NCBI RefSeq assembly: GCF_001982635.1
Contig: NZ_MKFI01000001.1
Location: 612,774 to 676,773 of the forward strand
Direction: 5' to 3'
Length of the DNA: 64,000 nt
From: Bradyrhizobium mercantei
GTDB lineage: Bacteria > Pseudomonadota > Alphaproteobacteria > Rhizobiales > Xanthobacteraceae
Within the stretch, counting starts at the first letter, position 1. Each line of letters starts with the position of its first letter. The notes under the pieces are model-generated. The model was not told where the DNA came from and did no database searches. It saw only the letters and a program-made list of their open reading frames with translations. Of the stretch, positions 33,830-43,536 are shown piece after piece. Both the position numbers and the translations under genes were made by a program.

Positions 33830-35182
33830 ATGAATGCGCGTGCCACAGACGTCGGTGTCCTGATCGACGAATCCCGCTTTAGCCCGCTCCAGATCCGCGT
33901 CGTCGCCCTGTGCGGGCTGGCGTCGATCCTGGACGGCGTCGACACGCAGTCGATCGGCATCGCCGCGCCGGAGCTTGCAAAGGTCCTGTCGCTCACACCG
34001 GCCGGACTTGCACCGATTTTCGCGGCAGGTCTGCTCGGCGCACTGACGGGGGCGCTGGGATTAGGCACGCTCGCCGACCGCGTTGGCCGAAAGCAGATGC
34101 TGATCCTCTCGACCGTGCTGTTCGGCCTGTTCAGCCTGCTCACCGTGTTCGTGACCTCGTTCGAGGCGCTGCTGGCGCTGCGGTTCTGCGCCGGCCTCGG
34201 TCTCGGCGGCGCAGCGCCCTGCTTCACGGCGCTGGCGGCCGAGTATACGCCGGCACGGAAACGACCGCTCGTCATCGCACTGATGTGGGCGTCCTTTCCC
34301 CTCGGTGGAATGACCGGCGCCTTTGTGGGATCTGCGCTGCTCAAGGCCTATGGCTGGACCTCGATCTTCTACGTCGGCGGCATCCTGCCGATGATCCTTG
34401 CCGTCATCCTCGCGCTCGCCGTCCCGGAATCGCTGCGGTTCCTCGCGCTGCGCGGCAAGACCCAACCGAAGGTCCGCGCAATCGCAGCCCAGATCAAGGG
34501 AAGCGCGGTCGACCCGCAGGAGCAGTTCACCGCCATCGATCACACCCATGGCCATTCAGGCGTGCGCAGCTTGTTCACGGACGGCCGCCTGACGACAACG
34601 CTGCTGCTGTGGGTGATCTTCTGCATCGCCTTCACCATTCTCGTCTTCATCCCGCTCTGGGTGCCGACGCTGCTGGTGAAGCCGAACGGGCTGCAGCCCT
34701 CACAGGCGTTCGCGGTCGTCGCCTTGAACAATGGCGGCGCGGTGGTCGGCATGCTCCTGTGTGGGGCACTGCTCGCCAGGATCGGGCCGTTCAAGCTGTT
34801 GACCAGCGCCTTCGTGCTGGCCACGGTGTTCACCGCTGCAGTCGGCCAGATGCCTGATTATCCCGGCCTGACGATCGCATCGGCATTCCTCAGCGGCCTG
34901 TTCCTCGGCTGTGGCGGCGTCGGCGTGATCGCACTGGCGACCGCGTTCTATCCGACGCTGATCCGCTCCACCGGGCTGGGCTGGGGATTGGCGATGGCCC
35001 GCGGCGGCCAGGTCTGCGGACCGCTGGTGACCGGCTGGATGCTGCGCAATGGTCTCGGCGCAAGCGAGGTCTTCCTGGTGCTCGGCCTGATGCCGATCAT
35101 CGCCGCGATCGCCGTGCTGTTGCTGACCCGCGAGAAAAACCAGATCGCCGTGACCCCCGTTCTCAACACGGCCGGGCACTAA
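33830..35182 (+). CDS. Aromatic acid:H+ symporter (AAHS family MFS)
   Basis: A 450-residue 12-TM major facilitator. The TM1 motif LDGVDTQSIGIAAP corresponds to the DGxD signature of PcaK/BenK-type aromatic acid symporters, in which the Asp is essential. The loop 2-3 motif is GTLADRVGRKQML. GGGGGAGGA precedes the ATG. In the operon it lies between the P450 and a resorcylate-type decarboxylase, strongly suggesting uptake of a (hydroxy)benzoate-like acid that those enzymes then process. Confidence 0.9.
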   Translation: MNARATDVGVLIDESRFSPLQIRVVALCGLASILDGVDTQSIGIAAPELAKVLSLTPAGLAPIFAAGLLGALTGALGLGTLADRVGRKQMLILSTVLFGLFSLLTVFVTSFEALLALRFCAGLGLGGAAPCFTALAAEYTPARKRPLVIALMWASFPLGGMTGAFVGSALLKAYGWTSIFYVGGILPMILAVILALAVPESLRFLALRGKTQPKVRAIAAQIKGSAVDPQEQFTAIDHTHGHSGVRSLFTDGRLTTTLLLWVIFCIAFTILVFIPLWVPTLLVKPNGLQPSQAFAVVALNNGGAVVGMLLCGALLARIGPFKLLTSAFVLATVFTAAVGQMPDYPGLTIASAFLSGLFLGCGGVGVIALATAFYPTLIRSTGLGWGLAMARGGQVCGPLVTGWMLRNGLGASEVFLVLGLMPIIAAIAVLLLTREKNQIAVTPVLNTAGH

Positions 35183-35212
35183 TCGGCAACCAACTCGATT
35201 TCGGAGGCACTG

Positions 35213-36175
35213 ATGCGAAAGATCGCCCTCGAGGAGCACTTCATGGCTCCCCAATTCATCCCCTATTTCAAGAGCACGTCCGCGAATATCAGTCCCGACC
35301 TGTTCGACAAGGCGCTGGGCGCGCTCGCGGACTTCGGCGAGCGACGGCTCGCGGCGATGGATGCCAGCGAGGTCTCGCATGCGATCCTCTCCCTTGCCGG
35401 CCCCGGAGTTCAGATCGAGCGAGACACTGCGACCGCGGTCCGCCTTGCGCGCGAAGCCAACGACTTCCTGGCCGAACAGGTCCGGCGCAATCCCGCGCGC
35501 TATGGCGGCTTCGCCCACCTCGCCCTGCAGGATCCGGCCGAGGCCGCCACCGAACTGACGCGATGCGTCCGCGATCTCGGCTTTGTCGGCGCCATGGTCA
35601 ACGGCCAGACCAATGGCATCTACCTCGACGATTCCCGCTACTTCGGACTGTGGGAACGGGCGCAAGAACTCAACGCACCGATCTACATCCATCCGGGCAA
35701 TCCCGTCGACAAGCCGGCGATGTATGAGGACCATCCGGAGCTCTGGGGCCCGGTGTGGAGCTGGGGCGTCGAGACCGCCAATCATGCGCTGCGCCTGGTG
35801 TTCTCCGGACTGTTCGACCGCTTTCCGAAAGCGACTTTGATCCTTGGCCACATGGGCGAGGCCCTGCCCTTTCAGTTATGGCGTCTGGACAGCCGTTGGG
35901 AGATTTCAAACCGCGGCGACAAGCGCCTTGCGCTGGCGCCGTCCGAATACTTCAAGCGGAATGTCACGGTGACGACATCGGGCGTTTGCTCGGTTGAGCC
36001 CCTGCTCTGCGCGCTCAGCGCCCTCGGCAGCGACCGCGTGCTGTTCTCGGTCGACTATCCCTTCGAGCGATCCGATATCGCCGCTGCTTTCATCGAGACC
36101 GCACCGATCCCGGATGATGTGCGCCGCCTGGTCTGTCACGGCAACGCCGAGATACTGTTCCACCTTCAGCGCTGA
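35213..36175 (+). CDS. Amidohydrolase-superfamily decarboxylase, gamma-resorcylate type
   Basis: A 320-residue TIM-barrel protein of the ACMSD/resorcylate decarboxylase family. It begins MRKIALEEHF, where the E-x-H supplies metal ligands. It continues with YIHPGNPVDKP (His), LGHMGEALPFQLWR (His) and FSVDYPFE (catalytic Asp). These segments match known non-oxidative hydroxybenzoate decarboxylases closely. The probable reaction is decarboxylation of a hydroxybenzoate to a phenol. It ends the plus-strand operon, and its last 10 bp overlap the convergent livM gene, leaving no room for a terminator. Confidence 0.88.
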   Translation: MRKIALEEHFMAPQFIPYFKSTSANISPDLFDKALGALADFGERRLAAMDASEVSHAILSLAGPGVQIERDTATAVRLAREANDFLAEQVRRNPARYGGFAHLALQDPAEAATELTRCVRDLGFVGAMVNGQTNGIYLDDSRYFGLWERAQELNAPIYIHPGNPVDKPAMYEDHPELWGPVWSWGVETANHALRLVFSGLFDRFPKATLILGHMGEALPFQLWRLDSRWEISNRGDKRLALAPSEYFKRNVTVTTSGVCSVEPLLCALSALGSDRVLFSVDYPFERSDIAAAFIETAPIPDDVRRLVCHGNAEILFHLQR

Positions 36176-37179
36176 GGGGACTTCCCGACGAAAAACCCCA
36201 GGGGCAGAAGCTGCACGCCCCAGCGCGAGCGGACGAAGCCCCAGATGCCGCGGGGCTCGACCAGCATCACCGCGATCGCGACCGCGCCCAGGATGATCAG
36301 GTACACCGGACCGAGCGTCGCCAGCGTCTCGCGCAGGAAGACGTAGATCAGCGCGCCCAGGATCGGCCCTTCGAATGTGCCGATCCCGCCGATCACGACC
36401 ATGAAGATGATCAGGGCGGTCCAGTCGTTGACGCTGAAGCCGGCATCCGGCGAGATGCGCAGCCGCTGCAGGAAGATCAGCCCGCCGACCATTGCGGTCG
36501 CCGATGCCGCTGCGACGTAGACCACGAGCTTGATGCGGTCGACATTGACACCGTTGCTGCGCGCGGCGACCTCATTGTCACGGATTGCGGTCAGCGCCAG
36601 GCCGATGCGCGAGCGCAGCACCAGGAAGATCATTACCAGAATCGCGAGCAGCAACGCCAAGGCGATCAGGTAGGTCATGACGAAGCGGTCGTGCGGCGTG
36701 CGTCCCAGCGTCTGCGCCACCCTGACCGGGAGGCTCATGCCGGAGCCGCCGCCAAGCGGCACGATCAGGATCGCGGTCAGGCGAAAGACTTCCGCAAGCA
36801 CCCAGGACCCGATCGTGAAATACGCTCCCCGCAGCCGGAACAGCAGTTTTGCCGACGGCACCGACAGCAACGCCGCCACGATCCCCAACAAAGGGATCGT
36901 GTAGAGCACCGGCATGTTGGCCTTTGCGGCCAAAGCGAACAGAACGTAGCCGCCGAGGCCGACATAGGCCTGCTGCCCTACCGAGACCAGGCCCGCATAG
37001 CCCGCCAGGAAATTCCAGAGGCAGGCGAGTGCGACATAGAGAAAGACATCCGTCGCCAGCCGTAGCGTGTCGTTTGAGGCCCAGAGCGCCCCACTCGCGA
37101 GCACCGCTGCGAGCGCGACCGCGCCGATGGATGAGACCAGCGTGAGCGTGGATGATCGTGTGACGTGAAAGCCGGACAT
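36166..37179 (-). CDS. livM: Branched-chain-type ABC permease, LivM family
   Basis: A 337-residue integral membrane protein with about 9-10 TM helices and the family loop ALTAIRDNEVAARSNGVN that contacts the ATPases. It is the last gene of a ten-gene minus-strand operon and follows livH by 2 bp. Liv-type importers next to aromatic pathway genes commonly carry aromatic or dicarboxylic acids rather than branched-chain amino acids; the gene name indicates family only. Confidence 0.9.
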   Translation of the reverse strand: MSGFHVTRSSTLTLVSSIGAVALAAVLASGALWASNDTLRLATDVFLYVALACLWNFLAGYAGLVSVGQQAYVGLGGYVLFALAAKANMPVLYTIPLLGIVAALLSVPSAKLLFRLRGAYFTIGSWVLAEVFRLTAILIVPLGGGSGMSLPVRVAQTLGRTPHDRFVMTYLIALALLLAILVMIFLVLRSRIGLALTAIRDNEVAARSNGVNVDRIKLVVYVAAASATAMVGGLIFLQRLRISPDAGFSVNDWTALIIFMVVIGGIGTFEGPILGALIYVFLRETLATLGPVYLIILGAVAIAVMLVEPRGIWGFVRSRWGVQLLPLGFFVGKSPQR

Positions 37180-37181
37180 GC

Positions 37182-38048
37182 TCAGTTCGCCGCACCAAAG
37201 AGACCGTTGGGCCGTACCGCCAGGACGACGAGAAATGCGATATGTCCGGCGAGGATTTGCCAGCCCGGATCGAAGGACGACGCCACCGACTGCACCACGC
37301 CGAGGAAGATGCCACCGGCCAGCGTGCCCCAGAAATTCGTCAAGCCTCCGATGATTACCGCCTCAAAACCGAAGATCAGTCGCGTCGGCCCGGTCGCCGG
37401 GTCAAAATTGGCGCGGATCGCCAGCAGCACGCCGGCGAGCGCCACGATCATGCAGGAGAGCGCCATCGCCAGCCCGAAGACATGCTTGTTGTTGAGGCCC
37501 ATCAGTTGCGCGACCTTGGGATCATCGGACACCGCGCGAAAGGCACGCCCGATCGCGGTGCGATAGAGCAAGAGTTGAAGTCCGAAGATCACCAGGACCG
37601 CCAGCACAAGTTGCAGCAGCGGCAACACGCCGATGCTGATCGCATCGGTCAAGGTCACGCTGGCGACTTCGATGCTCCCCGCCTGCAAGCGCCTGTTGTC
37701 GGCGGAGAAACTCATCAACAGCGCGTTCTGGATGATCACGGAAAGCCCAAAGGACACCAGCAACGGCGGCAACACGTCAGCACCCATGGTGCGGTTGAAC
37801 AGCCCGCGCTGCAGCGCGTAACCCACCAGCGCCATGACGGGCACCACGACCACCAGCGATACCAGCGGGTTCAGCCCCAGCGATTGCGTGGCGACAAGCG
37901 CGACATAGGCGGAGAGCACGATGAGATCGCCGTGGGCGATGTTGACGAGGCGCATGACACCGAAGATCAGCGCGAGCCCCACGGCGAACATCGAATAGAG
38001 GCCGCCGATCATCACCCCCTGCACCAGCGCGTTCGCCAGATGCTCCAT
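37182..38048 (-). CDS. livH: Branched-chain-type ABC permease, LivH family
   Basis: A 288-residue membrane protein starting MEHLANALVQGVMIGGLYSM, the usual LivH N-terminus, with the ATPase-contact loop RAFRAVSDDPKVAQLMGLN. GGAG precedes the ATG at 38048. It pairs with the adjacent LivM to form the transmembrane channel. Starts 2 bp after the livF stop, consistent with one transcript. Confidence 0.9.
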   Translation of the reverse strand: MEHLANALVQGVMIGGLYSMFAVGLALIFGVMRLVNIAHGDLIVLSAYVALVATQSLGLNPLVSLVVVVPVMALVGYALQRGLFNRTMGADVLPPLLVSFGLSVIIQNALLMSFSADNRRLQAGSIEVASVTLTDAISIGVLPLLQLVLAVLVIFGLQLLLYRTAIGRAFRAVSDDPKVAQLMGLNNKHVFGLAMALSCMIVALAGVLLAIRANFDPATGPTRLIFGFEAVIIGGLTNFWGTLAGGIFLGVVQSVASSFDPGWQILAGHIAFLVVLAVRPNGLFGAAN

Positions 38049-38050
38049 GG

Positions 38051-38758
38051 TCACACTCCGAAATAGGCCGCCGCAATCGCCTCGCGCGACAGCGACCGCG
38101 CCGGCCCCTGAAGCGCAATGCGGCCCTCCAGCATGCAGTAGACGTGATCGGCGATCTTCAGCGCCTGCTGGATGTCCTGCTCGACGATGACGGCGGACAC
38201 GCCGCCGGCGACGATGCGCTTGATGTAGAGGTAGATCTCCTTGACGACGACCGGCGCGAGGCCAAGGCTCAGTTCGTCGCACAGCAGCAGTTTCGGATTC
38301 GACATCAGCGCCCGCCCGATCGCGACCATCTGCTGCTGGCCGCCGGACAATAGCCGCGCCGGCCGGTTGCGGAAGTCGCGCAGGATCGGAAACAGCTGGT
38401 AGATTTTCGCCAACGTCCATTCACCGGGGCGCTTGACCTCGGCGCCGATCAGCAGGTTCTCCTCGACGCTGAGCGAGGTGAACAATCGCCGTCCCTCCGG
38501 CACGATGGTGAGCCCACGCCGGACGATCCTGTACGGCGCCTCGCCGCCGATATCCGTGCCGCAAAAGCGGATCGCGGAAGGCGGCGCCGGATTGAGCCCA
38601 ACGATGGAATTGAGCAGCGTGCTCTTGCCGGCGCCGTTGGCGCCGATGATGGCGACGATCTGGCCGGCCGACACCTCGATGTCGACGCCATACAGGGCCT
38701 GGAAGTCGCCATAGAAGGTTTTCAGCGCGTTGACGCGCAGCAGCTGCGCTTCAGGCAT
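38051..38758 (-). CDS. livF: ABC transporter ATPase, LivF family
   Basis: A 235-residue ATPase. Walker A GANGAGKST, signature LSGGQQQM, Walker B LLLCDELSLGL and the switch His region EQD are present. The Walker B-following residue order DELSLGLAP is family-typical. The ATG overlaps the end of livG by 8 bp. Energises the LivHM importer together with LivG. Confidence 0.92.
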   Translation of the reverse strand: MPEAQLLRVNALKTFYGDFQALYGVDIEVSAGQIVAIIGANGAGKSTLLNSIVGLNPAPPSAIRFCGTDIGGEAPYRIVRRGLTIVPEGRRLFTSLSVEENLLIGAEVKRPGEWTLAKIYQLFPILRDFRNRPARLLSGGQQQMVAIGRALMSNPKLLLCDELSLGLAPVVVKEIYLYIKRIVAGGVSAVIVEQDIQQALKIADHVYCMLEGRIALQGPARSLSREAIAAAYFGV

Positions 38759-39479
38759 CGGTGTCGATCCCCATATAGATCTCCGCCACCTTCGGCTCGC
38801 GAATGACGTCGGCGGGAGCACCGTCGGCGATGAACTTGCCCTGGTAGAGCACCAGCGCCCGGCCCACGACCGACATCAGGGCATGCAGCACATGTTCGAT
38901 CCAGACAATGGTCACCCCCGTGCCGTGGACGCGGCGGATCAGCGCCACCAGTTCGTCGCACTCATGCTGGGTCAGACCTCCTGCGATCTCGTCCAGCAGC
39001 AGAATTTTTGGTTTGGTCGCGAGCGCTCGCGCCAGCTCCAGCCGCTTGCGGTTGAGCAGCGTGAGACGGCCCGCATGGACGTTGGCAAGATCGGCAAGTC
39101 CGCAGTCTTCAAGAATTTCAAGGCATCCAGCCTGGGACTCGGCGATGCTCTTGCCCGCACCGAAGCAGGCGGCGACCATCAAATTCTCGAACACGGTCAT
39201 GTCGCCGAACGGTTGCGGCACCTGATAGGCGCGGGCAATTCCGAGCCGACAGCGCTGCTCCGGCCGCAGCGCCGTGATATCGCGCCCCCGGAACTCCACG
39301 GCGCCTGCGTCGAGCGACAATGTCCCCGTCACCAGCCCGAGGATCGTGGTCTTGCCGGCGCCGTTCGGCCCGAGAATGCCGACGGCCTCGTTCTCGCTGA
39401 TGTCGAGGTCGATACCGTCGGCGATGCGGATCGCTCCGAACGATTTCGACACATTGCGGAGCGACAGCGCGATGGTCAT
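38751..39479 (-). CDS. livG: ABC transporter ATPase, LivG family
   Basis: A 242-residue ATPase with Walker A GPNGAGKTT and Walker B LLLDEIAGGL. The signature loop is divergent, LTLLNRKRLELARAL in place of LSGGQ. Some LivG proteins vary here, but this one lacks all glycines of the motif. The ATG at 39479 follows an AAAGG site; a TTG one codon earlier is not needed. Overlaps livF by 8 bp. Confidence 0.9.
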   Translation of the reverse strand: MTIALSLRNVSKSFGAIRIADGIDLDISENEAVGILGPNGAGKTTILGLVTGTLSLDAGAVEFRGRDITALRPEQRCRLGIARAYQVPQPFGDMTVFENLMVAACFGAGKSIAESQAGCLEILEDCGLADLANVHAGRLTLLNRKRLELARALATKPKILLLDEIAGGLTQHECDELVALIRRVHGTGVTIVWIEHVLHALMSVVGRALVLYQGKFIADGAPADVIREPKVAEIYMGIDTDA

Positions 39480-39513
39480 CAATCGACCTTTCCACGCGAG
39501 AGGCCGGCGCGGT

Positions 39514-40827
39514 TCAATAGGCGATCGGCTCGAACTTCTTCACCGTCTTGATATCTGGATAGGCCGAGTTGTTGACGATCTTGATCTCGTACTTGAACTT
39601 GTCGCCCCTGACCCACTGGCCGCCGACCAGCGGCGTCGTGGAGACGTTCTTGACCGGCCCCTTCTTCCAGCTCACCGGGCCGACGATCGACTGATAATCG
39701 GTCGCCGCGATCGCATCCAGGATCGACTTGGGATCCTCGACCTGCTTCGTGCGCTTGAGGACATCGAGCGCAACTTCGAGCACCGCGTGCTTGAAGCCGA
39801 TCGGCTGCACCCACTGCTTCCCCGTCGCCTTGGTAAAGGCGTCGCATAGTTCGGAGGCCGATTGGCCGGTCAGGCCCGACTTGAACGGATGATCCGGCGA
39901 CCACCACTCCTCCGACGACAGGCCCGCGCCGCGCTCGCCGAGCGCTTCGACCGAGGCCGGGAACAGCAGCGCCTTGGCGGCCGTCACCGCCTTCGGCCGA
40001 TATCCCTGCTGGCCGCACTGCGCCCAGAAGGTCGCGAAGTCCGGCGGCAGGAACACGCCGGTCACGATCTCCGCCTGCGCGGATTTGAGTTTGGCGATCC
40101 GGGCGCTGAAATCGTTCGAGAGTGGCGTGAACAGGCCGGTGTCCACGACCTTGAATCCCGCCTTCGCAAAGGCGGGCGGGAGCCCCTTGTTGGGATCGCT
40201 CAGCGCAACGCCGTCGGGATCGTTCGACCACAGCGTGCCCACGACCTTGTTGGTCTCGATCGAATTCCACAGACCGGTGAAGGTCTGAACCACCTGGCTG
40301 CCGCCCCAGAAGAAATGATAGGTCCAGTCAAAGCCCTTCGCAGGCTCGCCGCCGCGACCGAAGAAATAGGCCTCCCACGGCGTATCCGTGGTGATGCAGG
40401 GCACACCGTTGAGCTCGCACTGATCGGCGACGGGATTGACGGTGTCCGACGTGCTCGAGGCGAGCATCAGGTTCACTTTGTCCTTGGTGATCAGCTCCGC
40501 CGCGACTTCGGCCGCCCGACTCGGATTGGACTGACTGTCGCGCACCAGAATCTCGATCGGATACTTGATGCCGCCGATCGAGATCCCACCGCCGATCACC
40601 TTTCGGATCTCGCTAACCACGAAATCGTCGGCTGAGCCGAATGCGGCGATCGGGCCCGTTTGCGGGCTCACGAATCCGATCCTGATCGGCTTGGCCGCCA
40701 TGGCGCGTCCGGTGAAGGCCGGTGCCGCGAGCACGGCCAGACCCGCAACGGCGACGCCGCGCATGGTCTCGCGCCTGGTCAGGGAAGCCACCCTGGCGTC
40801 CAGTCCCTTGCGTCCTGAATCCATCAT
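39514..40827 (-). CDS. Branched-chain-type periplasmic substrate-binding protein
   Basis: A 437-residue type I binding protein. The leader carries a twin-arginine-like motif (TRRETMRGVAVAGLAVLAA) and ends near GRAMA, so Tat export is possible. The mature part starts KPIRIGFVSPQTGPIAAFG, a standard Liv-type opening. The ATG at 40827 has GGAGG 7 nt upstream. Located between the beta-keto acid cleavage enzyme and livG, so its ligand is presumably the operon's substrate. Confidence 0.9.
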   Translation of the reverse strand: MMDSGRKGLDARVASLTRRETMRGVAVAGLAVLAAPAFTGRAMAAKPIRIGFVSPQTGPIAAFGSADDFVVSEIRKVIGGGISIGGIKYPIEILVRDSQSNPSRAAEVAAELITKDKVNLMLASSTSDTVNPVADQCELNGVPCITTDTPWEAYFFGRGGEPAKGFDWTYHFFWGGSQVVQTFTGLWNSIETNKVVGTLWSNDPDGVALSDPNKGLPPAFAKAGFKVVDTGLFTPLSNDFSARIAKLKSAQAEIVTGVFLPPDFATFWAQCGQQGYRPKAVTAAKALLFPASVEALGERGAGLSSEEWWSPDHPFKSGLTGQSASELCDAFTKATGKQWVQPIGFKHAVLEVALDVLKRTKQVEDPKSILDAIAATDYQSIVGPVSWKKGPVKNVSTTPLVGGQWVRGDKFKYEIKIVNNSAYPDIKTVKKFEPIAY

Positions 40828-40874
40828 TGCCCTTCCTCCCATTCGTCGACGTCGTTGTGCGTCGTTGCTAGTTT

Positions 40875-41816
40875 CTAGAATCCAACGTTGTCGCCTCCCT
40901 TCAGCGCGAGCATCTGCCGCGCTTCGGCCGGCGTCGCAATGGTATGGCCGAGTTCCTCGACAAGGCGACGGATCTTGGCAACTTGCTCGGCGTTGGACGA
41001 GGCAAGCTGGCCACGGCTGATGTAGAGCGAATCTTCCAGGCCGACCCGTACATTGCCACCCAGCATCGCCGCCTGTGTCGCGAACGGGATCTGCGCGCGT
41101 CCGGCCGCCAGCACCGACCAGTGATAGTCGTCACCGAACAGCCGGTCGGCCGTCTCCTTCATGAACATCAGATTGCGCATCTCAGCGCCGATGCCACCGA
41201 GGATGCCGAAGATGGTCTGGACGAAGAATGGCGGCTTGACGAGACCGCGATCGACGAAGTGGGCGAGATTATAGAGGTGACCGACGTCGTAGCATTCGTG
41301 CTCGAACCGCGTGCCGTGCTCCTCACCGAGCATATTCAAAATGCGTTCGATGTCGCGGAAGGTATTGCGGAAGATGAAGTCGTCCGTGCCGCGCAGATAA
41401 GGCTCTTCCCAATCGTACTTGAACGTCGGGTAGCGGTCGGCGAGCGGAAATATGCCGAAATTCATCGAGCCCATGTTGAGCGAGCACATTTCGGGCTTGG
41501 CGACCAGCGGTGCGGCCAGGCGTTGCTCGACTGTCATGCTGAGCGATCCGCCCGTCGTGACGTTGATCACCGCGTCGGTCGACTGCTTGATCCGCGACAG
41601 GAACTGCATAAACACGGCGGGATCCGGCGTTGGCCGGCCGTCCTTGGGGTCGCGAGCGTGCAGGTGCAGGATCGCAGCGCCCGCCTCGGCAGCTGCGATC
41701 GACTGGGCCGCGATGTCGGCCGGCGTGTAGGGCAACGCGTCGGACATGGTCGGGGTATGGATGCCGCCGGTGATCGCGCAGGTGATGATGACCCTGTCCG
41801 AACGCCGCTTTACCAT
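40875..41816 (-). CDS. Beta-keto acid cleavage enzyme (BKACE, DUF849)
   Basis: A 313-residue TIM-barrel enzyme of the Kce/BKACE family, which condenses a beta-keto acid with acetyl-CoA and splits it to acetoacetate and a new acyl-CoA. The N-terminus VIITCAITGGIHTP, zinc ligands in AILHLHARDP (His51, His53) and the distal GGNVRVGLEDS with the zinc Glu are all present. Members act on dehydrocarnitine, 3-keto-5-aminohexanoate and other beta-keto acids. The dehydrogenase gene 4 bp upstream would make the beta-keto substrate. Confidence 0.9.
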   Translation of the reverse strand: MVKRRSDRVIITCAITGGIHTPTMSDALPYTPADIAAQSIAAAEAGAAILHLHARDPKDGRPTPDPAVFMQFLSRIKQSTDAVINVTTGGSLSMTVEQRLAAPLVAKPEMCSLNMGSMNFGIFPLADRYPTFKYDWEEPYLRGTDDFIFRNTFRDIERILNMLGEEHGTRFEHECYDVGHLYNLAHFVDRGLVKPPFFVQTIFGILGGIGAEMRNLMFMKETADRLFGDDYHWSVLAAGRAQIPFATQAAMLGGNVRVGLEDSLYISRGQLASSNAEQVAKIRRLVEELGHTIATPAEARQMLALKGGDNVGF

Positions 41817-41820
41817 TGCA

Positions 41821-42732
41821 TCACTCCTTGGTCGACGTGCCGAAGGCCGATTTGAGATGGTTCGTCACTTTCGACCGCAGCGCCGCCTGCGCTTCAGGCG
41901 GCCACTCCAGAAATCCGCGCCCCGACTTGAAGCCAAGCCGACCTTCGTCGATCAACCGGTCGAGACAGTCCGACGGCTCGGTCGACCGGTCGAGAGACGG
42001 CAGAATGTAGCTGTGGATGGCACGCGTGAGATCGAGCCCAACCAGATCGGCATTCTCGATTGGTCCGAGCGCGGCAAGACGCGCGCCGAAGCTCGATTTG
42101 ACGACGTCATCGACCGTCCGCGCATCGCACACTCCAGCGGCGACCAGTGCGATCGCCTCCCGCCACAGCGCGTGCTGAAGGCGGTTGCCGATGAAGCCCG
42201 GAACGTCCTTCTTGACTTCGACGGGAGACTTTCCAACCCGGCGCAGCAACTCCATCGTCGCGGTGATGACGGCGTCCGAGGCCTGGTCGGTGCGAACCAC
42301 TTCGACGAGCGGAACGAGATAGGGCGGATTCCACCAATGCGTCCCGATCGCCCGCGACTTGTCGGCCACACGGGACATGATCTGCCCGATGGGGATGACG
42401 GATGTGTTCGATGCAAGGATCGCGTCCGGCCTGGTCGCGCGCTCGACATCGGCAAAAATCCGCTGCTTCAACTCTAGATCTTCCGGCACCGCCTCGACGA
42501 CGAGATCAGCATCCGCGACACAGGGCCCGAGTGTGTTGAGGACCTCGATTCTAGACAAAGCGGCCTGGTCGAGACCGAGCCCATCCAGCGAGGCCTCGAT
42601 GCGCGGGAGAATCCGTTCACGCACCTCGCGTATGGGGTCGGTAACGCGAACATGATGACCGGCGCAGGCGAACACCTGCGCGATCCCGTGCCCCATCAGG
42701 CCGCCACCGAGAATCGCGATGCGCTCCTTCAT
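41821..42732 (-). CDS. 3-hydroxyacyl-CoA dehydrogenase family protein, probably acting on a free beta-hydroxy acid
   Basis: A 303-residue NAD-dependent dehydrogenase. The Rossmann motif is GGGLMGHGIA (near residue 9); ASNTS and GTHWWNPP contain the catalytic Ser/His/Asn set; GFIGNRLQHALWREA follows. L-carnitine dehydrogenase and L-gulonate dehydrogenase belong to this family and act without CoA. Directly preceding a BKACE gene by 4 bp, it most simply oxidises a beta-hydroxy acid to the beta-keto acid that BKACE cleaves. Substrate unknown. Confidence 0.85.
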   Translation of the reverse strand: MKERIAILGGGLMGHGIAQVFACAGHHVRVTDPIREVRERILPRIEASLDGLGLDQAALSRIEVLNTLGPCVADADLVVEAVPEDLELKQRIFADVERATRPDAILASNTSVIPIGQIMSRVADKSRAIGTHWWNPPYLVPLVEVVRTDQASDAVITATMELLRRVGKSPVEVKKDVPGFIGNRLQHALWREAIALVAAGVCDARTVDDVVKSSFGARLAALGPIENADLVGLDLTRAIHSYILPSLDRSTEPSDCLDRLIDEGRLGFKSGRGFLEWPPEAQAALRSKVTNHLKSAFGTSTKE

Positions 42733-42735
42733 GGC

Positions 42736-43536
42736 TCAACCCGCTGTATAGCCGCCATCTGCGTACAGGATGTGGCCGGTGTAGAAGTCGGACGCTTTGG
42801 ATGCCAGAAACAGGAGCGGCCCCGAGAGATCTGCAGGCTCGCCGAGACGCCCTTTCGGTACGCGCGCGAGGAATCCCGCGCGTGTCGTCGTCGCGCGCTC
42901 GTCGTCGCCGAACATCCACGCGGTGAGCGGCGAGCGGAAAACAGTCGGTGCGATCGCGTTGACCGTGATTCCGGTCGGGCCCCATTCGCATCCGAGCGCC
43001 CGGGTGATGCCGTCGACGGCGGATTTCGAGGCGCAGTAGGCGGTGTATCCGGCGGGATGGCCGAGCAGGCCGCGCGCAGACGACATCAGGATGACCTTAC
43101 CGCCCTCACCCTGCGCCAGCATCTGGCGGCCGGCCGCGCGCGACATCAGCCAGCTCTGCGTGACGTTCGCATCCATCACGTCGAGAAAGCGCTCGGGCGC
43201 CATCTCGACGATCTTGGCCACATCGTTCTTGCCGGATGCCACCACGAGGATGTCGACACGGCCGAACCGTTCAACGGCCTTGGCGACAATGGCATCGCAA
43301 GCCGCTTCGGAATTGGGCCGCCCCGCGATTTCCTCGACCTCGGCACCTCGCTGCCGGCACGCGGCGGCGACCACGGCTAATTCCTTGGCCTTGCCCGCCG
43401 TCAGCACCAGCCTGGCGCCGGCAGACGCCAGCGTCTCCGCCGCGACCGCACCGAATGCGCCCGAGGCACCGGTGATGATGGCGACTTTGCCCGCGACCGA
43501 AAACAGCGCGAGAGGATCAGTCGGCGCACCTGTCAT
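42736..43536 (-). CDS. Short-chain dehydrogenase/reductase
   Basis: A 266-residue SDR: cofactor motif TGASGAFG, a neutral residue set after strand 2 (TAGKAKEL) hinting at NADP, VASGKND in place of NNAG, catalytic Ser in LMSSARG, YCASK and C-terminal YADGGYTAG. The ATG at 43536 overlaps the cupin stop (ATGA), and the next gene starts 3 bp after this stop. A second oxidoreductase beside the 3-hydroxyacyl-CoA dehydrogenase homologue suggests a pathway with two redox steps. Confidence 0.88.
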   Translation of the reverse strand: MTGAPTDPLALFSVAGKVAIITGASGAFGAVAAETLASAGARLVLTAGKAKELAVVAAACRQRGAEVEEIAGRPNSEAACDAIVAKAVERFGRVDILVVASGKNDVAKIVEMAPERFLDVMDANVTQSWLMSRAAGRQMLAQGEGGKVILMSSARGLLGHPAGYTAYCASKSAVDGITRALGCEWGPTGITVNAIAPTVFRSPLTAWMFGDDERATTTRAGFLARVPKGRLGEPADLSGPLLFLASKASDFYTGHILYADGGYTAG